Translations under genes and position numbers: made by a program
Part shown: positions 35,236 through 43,394 of the stretch, one piece after another
Layout: every line of letters starts with the position of its first letter
How positions within the stretch are numbered: position 1 is the stretch's first letter
Origin: Burkholderiales bacterium
GTDB lineage: Bacteria; Pseudomonadota; Gammaproteobacteria; Burkholderiales; Burkholderiaceae_C
DNA: 50,450 bases
Direction: 5' to 3'
Assembly (NCBI GenBank): GCA_016195825.1
Contig: JACPYV010000139.1
Location: 1 to 50,450 of the forward strand
Notes under the pieces: model-generated
Told to the model about the DNA's origin: nothing
The model's input: the letters and a program-made list of their open reading frames with translations, nothing else
Database searches by the model: none

Positions 35236-36876
35236 ATGAACCAACCCGCGATGCAGGGCTTGCGCCTGAACCTGCCCGCCTACGTCAAGAACGCCCGGCT
35301 GATCGCCTGGGTGGCCGAGATCGCGGCCTTGACCGAGGCCGCCGACGTCTACTGGTGCGACGGCAGTACCGAGGAATACCAGCGGCTGTGCGAACAGCTC
35401 GTCGCCGCCGGCACGTTCAAGAAGCTCAACCCCGCCCTGCGCCCCGGCAGCTACCTGGCCAACTCCGACCCCAGCGACGTCGCCCGCGTCGAGGACCGGA
35501 CCTACATCTGCTCCGAGCGCAAGGAAAACGCCGGCCCGACCAACAACTGGATGGCCCCGGCCGAGATGCGCGAGCTGCTGCAGACCGGTGACAAGGCGCT
35601 GTTCAAGGGCTGCATGCGAGGCCGCACGCTTTATGTCGTGCCCTTCAGCATGGGCCCTCTGGGCTCGCCCATCGCGCACATCGGCGTGGAACTGAGCGAC
35701 AGCCCCTATGTCGCCGTCAATATGCGCACGATGACGCGCATGGGTCGCGCGGTGATCGAGCTGCTGGGTACCGAGGGCGACTTCGTGCCCTGCGTGCACA
35801 CGGTGGGCGCGCCGCTGGAAGCCGGCCAGGCCGACGTGAGCTGGCCCTGCAACAAGACCAAGTACATCGTCCACTATCCCGAGACGCGCACCACCATCGG
35901 CGACGACATCGCCTGGATCAAGCCGGGCGCCGACGGCAAGCTGTACGCCATCAACCCCGAGGCAGGCTACTTCGGCGTCGCCCCCGGCACCAACTCGCAC
36001 ACCAACCCCAACTGCATGGCCAGCCTGGAACGCGACGTGATCTTCACGAACGTGGCCCTGACCGATGACGGCGACGTGTGGTGGGAAGGCATGACCGACG
36101 CGCCACCGGCCCACGCCATCGACTGGCAGGGCAAGGACTGGACGCCCGCCATTGCCAAGGAGACCGGCGCCAAGGCCGCACATCCGAATGCGCGCTTCAC
36201 GGTCGCCGCGACCAACAATCCGGCGCTGGACGAGAACTGGGACAACCCCGCCGGTGTCGCGATCGACGCCTTCATCTTCGGCGGCCGCCGCTCCACCACC
36301 GTGCCGCTGGTGACCGAGGCGCGCGACTGGACTGAAGGCGTCTACATGGCCGCCACCATGGGCAGCGAGACCACCGCCGCCGCGGCCGGCCAGCAGGGCA
36401 TCGTGCGCCGCGACCCGTTCGCGATGCTGCCCTTCATGGGCTACAACATGGCCGACTACTTCCAGCACTGGCTGGACCTGGGCGCCAAGCTGCAAGCGGT
36501 CTGTGAAAAGACAGGCGCCAAGCTGCCGGCCATCTACTGCGTCAACTGGTTCCGCAAGGGCGCCGATGGCAAGTTCGTCTGGCCTGGCTACGGCGAGAAC
36601 ATGCGCGTGCTGAAGTGGATGCTGGACCGCCTGGAAGGCAAGGGCGGCGGCGAGGAGCATGTGTTCGGCGTGACACCGGGCTACGGCGACCTGAACTGGG
36701 ACGGCCTGGACTTCTCGCAGGAGAAGTTCGACACCGTGACCCGCATCGACGCTGCCGAGTGGCATGCCGAGATGAAGCTGCACGACGAGCTGTTCGCACA
36801 GCTGGCGCAGGGCCTGCCGCAGGCGCTGCCCGCCACCAAGGCCAGGATCGAAGCCAGGCTGGCCGAGCTGGGCTGA
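35236..36876 (+). CDS. pckG: GTP-type PEP carboxykinase with internal in-frame deletion
   Basis: A 546-residue product, against about 600-620 for the family, which converts oxaloacetate and GTP to PEP in gluconeogenesis. The N-terminal half is normal ([18 protein letters not shown]). The C-terminal half is also normal ([45 protein letters not shown]). Between Arg218 and Thr219 (35889/35890) about 79 residues are missing. In the family that stretch holds GYGGN, GKKC with the metal-binding Lys, the metal-binding His (AEHML) and the GTP P-loop FPSACGKTN. The frame is intact on both sides. As written the enzyme should be inactive. The ATG at 35236 follows GGAG and is preferred to one at 35221. 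Confidence 0.9.
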   Translation: MNQPAMQGLRLNLPAYVKNARLIAWVAEIAALTEAADVYWCDGSTEEYQRLCEQLVAAGTFKKLNPALRPGSYLANSDPSDVARVEDRTYICSERKENAGPTNNWMAPAEMRELLQTGDKALFKGCMRGRTLYVVPFSMGPLGSPIAHIGVELSDSPYVAVNMRTMTRMGRAVIELLGTEGDFVPCVHTVGAPLEAGQADVSWPCNKTKYIVHYPETRTTIGDDIAWIKPGADGKLYAINPEAGYFGVAPGTNSHTNPNCMASLERDVIFTNVALTDDGDVWWEGMTDAPPAHAIDWQGKDWTPAIAKETGAKAAHPNARFTVAATNNPALDENWDNPAGVAIDAFIFGGRRSTTVPLVTEARDWTEGVYMAATMGSETTAAAAGQQGIVRRDPFAMLPFMGYNMADYFQHWLDLGAKLQAVCEKTGAKLPAIYCVNWFRKGADGKFVWPGYGENMRVLKWMLDRLEGKGGGEEHVFGVTPGYGDLNWDGLDFSQEKFDTVTRIDAAEWHAEMKLHDELFAQLAQGLPQALPATKARIEARLAELG

Positions 36877-36898
36877 CCGGCGCTGTACTCCATCTGCA

Positions 36899-36924
36899 GC
36901 GGGCGCCTTCGGGCGCCCGTTTTC
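36899..36924 (+). terminator. Rho-independent terminator after pckG
   Basis: A perfect GC stem (CGGGCGCC / GGCGCCCG) with a TTCG tetraloop is followed at once by TTTT. It lies 23 bases after the stop and is the clearest intrinsic terminator in the window. Confidence 0.9.
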
Positions 36925-36980
36925 GTTGGTGTCGGCGGCGCTCGCGGGCCCGAGCGGCACCCGAATTGCACCGCAATCGA

Positions 36981-36994
36981 TGTCATCGATGTCA
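36981..36994. promoter_or_regulatory. LacI-type operator 1, TonB/trehalase operon
   Basis: TGTCATCGATGTCA has the central CG and near-perfect symmetry of LacI-family operators (CATCGATG core). Its centre is 43 bases, about four helical turns, upstream of the second site at 37022-37039, so one dimer pair could bind both on the same face. Confidence 0.55.
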
Positions 36995-37007
36995 CGCACC
37001 CGCCACA

Positions 37008-37036
37008 TTGGTGTTTACCCAAATGACATCGATAAC
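37008..37036 (+). promoter_or_regulatory. Candidate promoter of the trehalose operon
   Basis: TTGGTG (37008-37013), 17 bases, then GATAAC (37031-37036). The -10 lies inside the second LacI-type operator, as expected for repression. Both boxes are weak matches. Confidence 0.4.
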
Positions 37037-37039
37037 ATT
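37022..37039. promoter_or_regulatory. LacI-type operator 2, TonB/trehalase operon
   Basis: AATGACATCGATAACATT is an 18-base even palindrome with central CG, flanked by AATG and CATT, and mismatched at only two symmetric pairs. This is the typical LacI/GalR-family operator form. Together with site 1 it also forms an 11-base inverted repeat (ATCGATGTCAT at 36976-36986 with ATGACATCGAT at 37023-37033). Confidence 0.65.
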
Positions 37040-37121
37040 TGCGCTCAAAGTCCCGTACATCGAGAGTCGATGGCGGCCGCGCCGGCTTTCGGGACGTACA
37101 ACAACCACCGGAGACAAACCC

Positions 37122-39653
37122 ATGCCCAGCAGCTTCAATGCCGCGCCGCGCGCCTGCGCCCGCCTCGTCCGCACCGCCTTCCGTCCCCAGCTGATCGCTC
37201 TTGCCGCCGCAGCCCTTTGCGGCGCGACCCAGGCGCAGGACGCCGCCAAGCCCACCGACAAGTCGCCCGAAGTCAAGGAACTCGACGCCGTGGTCGTCAC
37301 CGGCACCGCGCGCCGCGAAGGCGTGCGCAAGCTGGAGGCCGGCTTCTCGATCACCACCGCCACCGAAGAACAGATCAAGCAGGCAGCGCCCACCAGCACG
37401 GCCGACATCCTGAAGACCGTGCCAGGCATCTTTGTCGAGACCTCAGGCGGCCAGGCCGGCGCCAACATCCGCGTGCGCGGCTTCCCGACGCCCGGTGACG
37501 GCCCCTACTCCACCTTTCAGCTCAACGGCGCGCCGCTGTACCACCTGCCCACGTTGAGCTTCTTCGAGCACTCGCAGCTGTTCCGCCTGGATGACACCAT
37601 CGACCGCATGGAGGTGCTGCGCGGCGGTCCCAGCCCCATCTTCGGCAGCGGCCAGCCCGGCGTGACGGTCAACTTCATCCAGAAGGACGGCCGCAACCCC
37701 GAAGGCAGCCTGCGCGTGACGACCGGCACCGGCAATCTCAAGCGCGTGGACGGCGTCTACGCCGGCAAGCTCAGCGACCAGTGGAACGTGATGGTCGGCG
37801 GCTTCTGGCGCCAGAGCGACGGCGTGCGCGACACGCAGTTCCCCGCCGACGACGGCGGTCAGGCCAACGTGGTGCTGAGCCGCAAGCTGGAGACGGGGAG
37901 TCTGCAGCTCTACGCCCGTGCGCTGCGCGACCGCAACGCCTTCATCACGGCGATCCCCGTCGTGGGCGGCAGCGACGGCAAGAGCGTGTCCAGCTACCCC
38001 GGCTTCAACGCGAGCAAGGACTACTTCTACGGCAACGAACTGCGCAGCATCGTGCTGGAGACCGGCCGCGCGACCGGCCGCACGCTGCCCAGCGGCAAGC
38101 CCGAGATCCTGCGCAGCACGGTGACCAAGGACCTCGCCGACGGCCGCGGCGCCGACGTGCAGACCTATGGCGCCAACCTCGACACCAAGCTGGGCGACTG
38201 GACGCTGACCAACAAGCTCAGCCACACGACCGGCGACACGCCGACCTACGCGCTGTTCTCCGGCGCGAACCCGCAGACGCTGTCCAGCTACATCACGTCG
38301 CAGGTCACCGCCGCCAACGCGGACGCTGCTGTCGTGACCGCTGCCGGCCGCGCGGCCACGACCGGCACGGCCACCTTCACCAACGGCGGCGGTGCGGTAG
38401 CCGGCAGCACGCCGGTCATCGTCAACGGCATGTGGGCGGTGGACAAGGCGCTGCGCTCGACCAGCAACGAGACCCGACTGTCACGCGAGATCGCGCCCGG
38501 CAACAACCTCACCGTGGGCCTGTACCTCGCCGGCTACAGCTCGCACGATGTCTGGACGCTGGGCCAGGCGCAGCTGATGACGGTGCAGTCGCACGCCCGC
38601 CTCGTCGACGTGCAGCTGGACAACGGCGTCAAGGCCTCGCGCAACGGCTACGTCACGCCGCCGTTCTCCTTCAACCTCGATGCGTCCTACAGCGGCAACA
38701 CGCACGCCTTTTTCGTCGCCGACGAGTGGCAGCTGAGCAAGGAGCTGCGCGTGGACCTGGGCGCGCGCCGCGAGACCCAGCGCATCACCGGCACCATCGC
38801 CAACGTCAGCAACGGTGACCTGGATGCCGACCCGACGACGATCTACAACAACAACCTCGCCTACTTCAACGGCACGAACACGCTGATCGACAGCAAGCTG
38901 ACGCGCAACTCCTTCACCGGCGGCGCCAACTACGCCCTGAGCCGCGAGTTCAGCGCCTTCGTGCGGGTCAACAAGGGCCACCGCCTGCCCGACTTCGACG
39001 TGCTGCGCGGCCGTGGCGCCAACGAGACCAAGGACTCTGTCGAGGACATCACGCAGTACGAGATCGGCCTGAAGACCGCAACCAAGCTCTACAGCGCCTT
39101 CCTGACGGCCTATGCCAACAAACTGACCAACTCGCAGACCCAGCAGTTCACGAATGCCGGCAACGTCGTGCTGCGCCCCAACAGCAAGGCCACCGGTCTG
39201 GAGTTCGAGCTGGCGCTGCGTCCGGGCTACGGTTTCGAGATCGCCGCGACGGGCAACTTCCAGGATGCCAAGTACAAGGACTTCCAGCAGTTCACCGGCA
39301 ACCGCGTGGAGCGGGCGCCGAAGTTCCAGGCGCGCTTGACACCCAGCTGGCAGACGCAGACCGGCTTCGGCCAGCTGCGCACCTTCGCGACCTTCAGCCA
39401 CGTGGGCGAGCGCTTCGCGGACCAGACCAACACGCTCAAGCTGCCGGCCTACCGCACGATCGACGCGGGCGCCGTGTTCGCGATGGACAACGGCCTGGAG
39501 CTGCGCCTGACCGGCACCAACCTGACCAACAAGATCGGCCTGACGGAAGGCAACTTCCGCGTGCCGGGCCAGGGCGTCGGGCAGGACGGCGTGTTCTTGG
39601 CGCGACCCTTGTTCGGCCGGGCCTACGAGCTCAGCGTCGGCTTCCAGTTCTGA
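37122..39653 (+). CDS. TonB-dependent receptor, probable trehalose uptake
   Basis: An 843-residue outer-membrane receptor. A signal peptide (~1-39, ending ATQAQ) is followed by the TonB-box region LDAVVVTGTARR (~54-65). Next are the plug (~75-185: TADILKTVPGIFVETSGGQAG, RVRGF, MEVLRGGPSPIFGSGQPG) and a 22-strand-type barrel ending in the terminal aromatic SVGFQF. The ATG at 37122 follows GGAG; a longer open frame upstream runs through the operators and is not coding. MFS and trehalase genes follow with almost no gap, so disaccharide import is inferred. Confidence 0.93.
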   Translation: MPSSFNAAPRACARLVRTAFRPQLIALAAAALCGATQAQDAAKPTDKSPEVKELDAVVVTGTARREGVRKLEAGFSITTATEEQIKQAAPTSTADILKTVPGIFVETSGGQAGANIRVRGFPTPGDGPYSTFQLNGAPLYHLPTLSFFEHSQLFRLDDTIDRMEVLRGGPSPIFGSGQPGVTVNFIQKDGRNPEGSLRVTTGTGNLKRVDGVYAGKLSDQWNVMVGGFWRQSDGVRDTQFPADDGGQANVVLSRKLETGSLQLYARALRDRNAFITAIPVVGGSDGKSVSSYPGFNASKDYFYGNELRSIVLETGRATGRTLPSGKPEILRSTVTKDLADGRGADVQTYGANLDTKLGDWTLTNKLSHTTGDTPTYALFSGANPQTLSSYITSQVTAANADAAVVTAAGRAATTGTATFTNGGGAVAGSTPVIVNGMWAVDKALRSTSNETRLSREIAPGNNLTVGLYLAGYSSHDVWTLGQAQLMTVQSHARLVDVQLDNGVKASRNGYVTPPFSFNLDASYSGNTHAFFVADEWQLSKELRVDLGARRETQRITGTIANVSNGDLDADPTTIYNNNLAYFNGTNTLIDSKLTRNSFTGGANYALSREFSAFVRVNKGHRLPDFDVLRGRGANETKDSVEDITQYEIGLKTATKLYSAFLTAYANKLTNSQTQQFTNAGNVVLRPNSKATGLEFELALRPGYGFEIAATGNFQDAKYKDFQQFTGNRVERAPKFQARLTPSWQTQTGFGQLRTFATFSHVGERFADQTNTLKLPAYRTIDAGAVFAMDNGLELRLTGTNLTNKIGLTEGNFRVPGQGVGQDGVFLARPLFGRAYELSVGFQF

Positions 39654-39661
39654 CGCGCAAG

Positions 39662-40936
39662 ATGGCCGGCCCCGATCACCCAGCAGCCCTCGACATGAGC
39701 ACCACTTCCATTCCCCTGTCGAGCGGCGGACTGCGCATCCGGCTGGCCATCATCCTGACCTACATGCTGTTCGGCGCCATGCTCAACAGCGTCGGCGCCG
39801 TCAACCTGCTGGTCGTGCAGACCCTCGCCGTGCCCCGTGCCGAGGCCGCGCTGCTGGACGCGTGGAAGGACCTGCCCATCGCGCTGACGTCCTTCCTTGT
39901 CGCCTCGCTGCTGCCCCGTCTGGGTCTCAAGCGGTCCATGCTGCTGGCGGTCGCCGCCGTCGGCGCGGCCTGCCTGGCCATGCCGGTGCTATCGGCCTTC
40001 TGGGCCATCAAGCTGCTGTTCTGCACGCTGGGCGCCGGCTTCGCGCTGGTGAAGGTGTCGGCCTATTCCATGATCGGCCTCGTCACCCAGGACCGTGCCG
40101 GCCATGCGCGCTTCACCAACCTGCTGGAAGGCTTGTTCATGGTCGGCGTGCTGGGCGGCTTCCTGCTGTTCAGCAACGCCGCCCACGCCAAGGGCACCGG
40201 CTGGCTGCAGGTCTACCCCATGCTTGCGGCCATCGCCGCCGCGGCCTTCGTGCTGCTGCTGGCCAGCCCGCTGGACGAAGGCCCCGTCCAGTCGCCCGAC
40301 ACCACGCTGCGGCAGGACCTGCTGGCGATGGCACCACTGCTCAGGCTGGGCCTGGTCGTCGTCTTCCTGTTGTCCGCCTTCCTCTACGTGCTGATCGAGC
40401 AAGGCCTGTCGACCTGGCTGCCCAGCTTCAACAACGAGGTGCTGCACCTGCCCACCGCGATGAGCGTGGGCCTGGCTGTCATCATGCCGGCGACGACCGC
40501 ACTGGGGCGGTTGACCAGCGCCGCCGTGATCGGCCGACTGGGCTGGTTCGCAGTCGTCATGGCCTGCCTCGTCGGTATCGCGGCGCTCATCCTCGTGGCG
40601 CTGCCGCTGTCGCGCGGCGCCGCGCCGCTGGGTGGCGACGTCGGCTGGCTCAACGCACCGGCGGCCGCCTACCTGCTGCCTCTGACCGGCCTGCTGCTGG
40701 CGCCCATCTACCCGGCCATCAACTCCGCCATGCTCAGCGCGCTGCCTCAGCGCCAGCACGCTGCCATGACCGGCCTCATCGTCGTCTTCTCGGCGCTGGG
40801 CGGCACGCTGGGCAGCTTCATCACCGGCCGCCTCTTCGTCGCCTTCGACGGCGCTACCGCCTTCGCTCTGCTGCTGGTCCCTGTCGCGGCGCTGGCCGTC
40901 TCGCTCTCCCGGCTGCGCCGGGCTCTCTCCTCATGA
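39662..40936 (+). CDS. MFS sugar transporter of the trehalase operon
   Basis: A 424-residue, twelve-helix MFS protein lying 8 bases after the TonB receptor gene. It has features of the fucose/glucose-galactose (FucP-like) branch: AAVGAACLAMPV, then VKVSAYSMIGLV and APIYPAINSAMLSALPQRQHAAMTG. It probably carries the periplasmic disaccharide into the cytoplasm. Start is uncertain between ATG 39662 and ATG 39695 (MSTTSIPLSS). Its stop overlaps the trehalase start (ATGA). Confidence 0.88.
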   Translation: MAGPDHPAALDMSTTSIPLSSGGLRIRLAIILTYMLFGAMLNSVGAVNLLVVQTLAVPRAEAALLDAWKDLPIALTSFLVASLLPRLGLKRSMLLAVAAVGAACLAMPVLSAFWAIKLLFCTLGAGFALVKVSAYSMIGLVTQDRAGHARFTNLLEGLFMVGVLGGFLLFSNAAHAKGTGWLQVYPMLAAIAAAAFVLLLASPLDEGPVQSPDTTLRQDLLAMAPLLRLGLVVVFLLSAFLYVLIEQGLSTWLPSFNNEVLHLPTAMSVGLAVIMPATTALGRLTSAAVIGRLGWFAVVMACLVGIAALILVALPLSRGAAPLGGDVGWLNAPAAAYLLPLTGLLLAPIYPAINSAMLSALPQRQHAAMTGLIVVFSALGGTLGSFITGRLFVAFDGATAFALLLVPVAALAVSLSRLRRALSS

Positions 40937-42504
40937 CCCCCTCCCGCCCGCGAGACCTGCTCGCCGCCGCGCCCCTCCAAGCCGTCGCGCCCACCGCGCA
41001 CAGCACCGCGGCCACGCCCTACGAGCTGTACGGCGAACTGTTCGTCGCCGTGCAGATGACGCGCGTCTTCGGCGACGGCAAGAGCTTCGTCGACGCGCGG
41101 CCCAGGAGCGCGCCGGCCCTGATCCGCGCACGCTTCGAGGTCGAACGCCGCGGATCCGGCTTCTCGCTGGCCGACTTCGTGCACGCCCATTTCGTGCTGC
41201 CGGAGCATGACGCCGCCATCGGACCGCAGTTGGGCATCCGCGAGCACATCCAGGCCCTGTGGCCGCTGCTGGTGCGCGAACACGCCCAGGCGCAGGAGGG
41301 CGAAAGCCTGCTCGCGCTGCCCCATCCCTACGTCGTGCCGGGCGGGCGCTTCCGCGAGCTGTACTACTGGGACAGCTACTTCACGATGCTGGGCTTGGTG
41401 GCCGATGGCCGGCGCGACCTGGCCGAGCACATGCTCGCCAACTTCGCGCACCTGATCGCCACCCACGGCTTCATCCCCAACAGCAGCCGCAGCTACATGC
41501 TGAGCCGCTCGCAGCCGCCGTTCTTCTTCAAGATGGTGGAGCTGCTGCACGCCGACGACTCGGCGGCTGGCTTTGCAACTCACCTGACTGCCCTGAAGGC
41601 CGAGCACGCCTTCTGGATGGACGGCGAGGCCACGCTCGCGCCCGGCCAGGCCCACCGCCGCGTGCTGCGCACGGCCGATGGCGCACTGTTGAACCGCTAC
41701 TGGGACGACCGCTGCACGCCGCGTGAGGAGAGCTGGCGCGAGGACGTGCTGACGGCCGAGGCCGGTGGCCGCACGCCCACCGACGTCTGGCGCGACATTC
41801 GCGCCGCCGCGGAAAGCGGCTGGGACTTCTCCGGCCGCTGGTGCGCCGATCCGGCCGACATCGCCACCATCGAGACCACGGCGCTTGCGCCGGTGGACCT
41901 GAACGCGCTGCTGGGCGGCCTCGAAAGCGCCATCGCGCTGGGCGCCGCGCGCAGCGGCGACACGGTCACGGCCACGGCCTTCGACGCGCGCGCCGTGGCC
42001 CGCCGCCGGCTGCTGCAGACCCGACTCTGGCGCCCGGACGTCGGCCACTTCGCCGACCTGAACTGGCGCGACCCGCTGGACCCACGCCCGTTGACGGCGG
42101 CCGCCCTGGTGCCGCTGTATCTCGGCCTGGCCACCCAGCCCCAGGCCGACGCGATGGCCGCCCAGGTGCAGCGCCACTTGATCGGCGCCAATGGCCTGCT
42201 GACCACGGACGTCGACACCGGCCAGCAGTGGGACGCTCCCAACGGCTGGGCACCACTGCAATGGATGGCCGTGCAAGGCCTGGCCCGCTACGGCCACCCG
42301 GCCCTGGCGCGCGACATCGCCGAGCGCTGGTGCGCCAGCGTGCACCGCGTCTACCTGGCCACCGGCCGGCTGCTGGAAAAGTACGACGTCGCCAAGGACC
42401 GCCCGGGTGGCGGCGGCGAGTACGAGACCCAGGACGGCTTCGGCTGGACGAACGGCGTCTACGTCGCGTTCAAGGACGGCTTGCTGAAAGCCCCGGCCGC
42501 CTGA
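40933..42504 (+). CDS. Alpha,alpha-trehalase, GH37
   Basis: A 523-residue trehalase that splits trehalose into two glucose units. Both family signatures are present: PGGRFRELYYWDSYF at 136-150 and QWDAPNGWAPLQ at 432-443. Also visible are the VFGDGKSFVDARP segment (~45-57) and the glycine-rich GGGGEYETQDGFGWTNGV (~492-509). The likely acid is Asp298 (GWDFS) and the base Glu496. There is no signal peptide, so it is cytoplasmic, like TreF. It completes a receptor/permease/hydrolase operon. Confidence 0.95.
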   Translation: MTPSRPRDLLAAAPLQAVAPTAHSTAATPYELYGELFVAVQMTRVFGDGKSFVDARPRSAPALIRARFEVERRGSGFSLADFVHAHFVLPEHDAAIGPQLGIREHIQALWPLLVREHAQAQEGESLLALPHPYVVPGGRFRELYYWDSYFTMLGLVADGRRDLAEHMLANFAHLIATHGFIPNSSRSYMLSRSQPPFFFKMVELLHADDSAAGFATHLTALKAEHAFWMDGEATLAPGQAHRRVLRTADGALLNRYWDDRCTPREESWREDVLTAEAGGRTPTDVWRDIRAAAESGWDFSGRWCADPADIATIETTALAPVDLNALLGGLESAIALGAARSGDTVTATAFDARAVARRRLLQTRLWRPDVGHFADLNWRDPLDPRPLTAAALVPLYLGLATQPQADAMAAQVQRHLIGANGLLTTDVDTGQQWDAPNGWAPLQWMAVQGLARYGHPALARDIAERWCASVHRVYLATGRLLEKYDVAKDRPGGGGEYETQDGFGWTNGVYVAFKDGLLKAPAA

Positions 42505-42570
42505 GCCCCCTGATCCGAAGGATCGGCGCCACCCGTGCCGTCATCACCCCGGGCTAAGCTGCCGGCTCAC

Positions 42571-43254
42571 ATGCCCGCCGCCCAACCCTCGCTCAGTCCC
42601 GCGGCCCTCGCACGCTGCATCCCGTTCTTCGTCTTCATGGCGTTGCTCGCGCTGCGCGGCTACCTGCCTGCCAGCCTGGGGCTGGACGCGCGCTGGATCT
42701 ACGGCGGCCAGGCCGTCATCGTCGCCGGCCTGCTGGCCTGGTACTGGCGCGGCTACGGCGAGCTGGTGCGCCAGACCCTGCCCGACGCCCGTGAGACCGG
42801 CTGGGCCGTGGTGGTGGGCATTGCCGTGTTCGCCATCTGGGTGCAGCTGGACGCGCCCTGGATGCAGCTCGGCGAGGCCACCGCCAGCTTCGTGCCGCTG
42901 AACGCCGACGGCCAGCCCATCTGGGCCTTGATCGCGCTGCGTCTGGCCGGCGCGGCGCTGGTCGTGCCAGTCATGGAGGAGCTGTTCTGGCGCAGCTTCC
43001 TGATGCGCTGGATAGACCACCCGGGCTTCGAGCGCGTCGACCCGCAACGCGTGGGCATGAAGGCCATCGCGCTGTCCACCTTCGTCTTCACGCTGGCCCA
43101 CACGCTGTGGCTGGCCGCCGTCGTCGCGGGCCTTGCCTACGCATGGCTATACAGGCGCAGCGGCAAGCTCTGGACGGCCGTCATCGCGCACGCGGTGACG
43201 AATGCGTTGCTTGGCATTTGGGTGATCTGGACCGGGCGCTGGGAGTTCTGGTGA
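42571..43254 (+). CDS. CPBP/CAAX-type intramembrane protease
   Basis: A 227-residue membrane protein with about seven helices and the CPBP (Abi/CAAX) motifs: EELFWRSFLMRW (motif 1, ~140-151), FTLAHTLW (motif 2, ~174-181) and IAHAVTNALL (motif 3, ~208-217). The version EExxWRSFLMRW is found in a CAAX-protease-related subgroup often seen in genomes with exosortase/PEP-CTERM systems. The ATG at 42571 is preferred over GTG 42535; a TAAGCT -10-like box lies 17-22 bases before it. The substrate is unknown. Confidence 0.85.
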   Translation: MPAAQPSLSPAALARCIPFFVFMALLALRGYLPASLGLDARWIYGGQAVIVAGLLAWYWRGYGELVRQTLPDARETGWAVVVGIAVFAIWVQLDAPWMQLGEATASFVPLNADGQPIWALIALRLAGAALVVPVMEELFWRSFLMRWIDHPGFERVDPQRVGMKAIALSTFVFTLAHTLWLAAVVAGLAYAWLYRRSGKLWTAVIAHAVTNALLGIWVIWTGRWEFW

Positions 43255-43275
43255 CCCCCCGGTCATGGGGCCTGC

Positions 43276-43346
43276 GGTTCTAGGGAGAACCCTGAAAACG
43301 GGCCAACGAGCTTCCTACACTGCGCCCGCCCTGCACCCATGCAGGG
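43276..43346 (+). promoter_or_regulatory. Promoter and hairpins before the Ig-repeat lipoprotein gene
   Basis: CTGAAA (43292-43297), 18 bases, then TACACT (43316-43321) is a candidate promoter with four of six matches in each box. A perfect hairpin GGTTCT/AGAACC (43276-43291) lies just upstream and may end transcription of the protease gene. Another, CCCTGC/GCAGGG (43329-43346), lies in the leader. Confidence 0.45.
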
Positions 43347-43394
43347 CCGCCAGACGCGAGACAGCGCCGGCGCCGTTCAGCTCAGGGACCCCCG

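Noticed and set aside
35880-35900. Intein, intron or programmed frameshift as an explanation for the short PEPCK
   Set aside because: Residues are missing rather than added, the frame is continuous, and there is no splice-like or slippery sequence at the junction.
36615-37121. Long N-terminal extension of the TonB receptor frame
   Set aside because: It overlaps the end of pckG, a strong terminator and two operators; a signal peptide and GGAG fix the start at 37122.
42512-42524. Terminator after the trehalase gene (GATCC/GGATC)
   Set aside because: The stem is 5 bases with a 3-base loop and no T-run; too weak to support.
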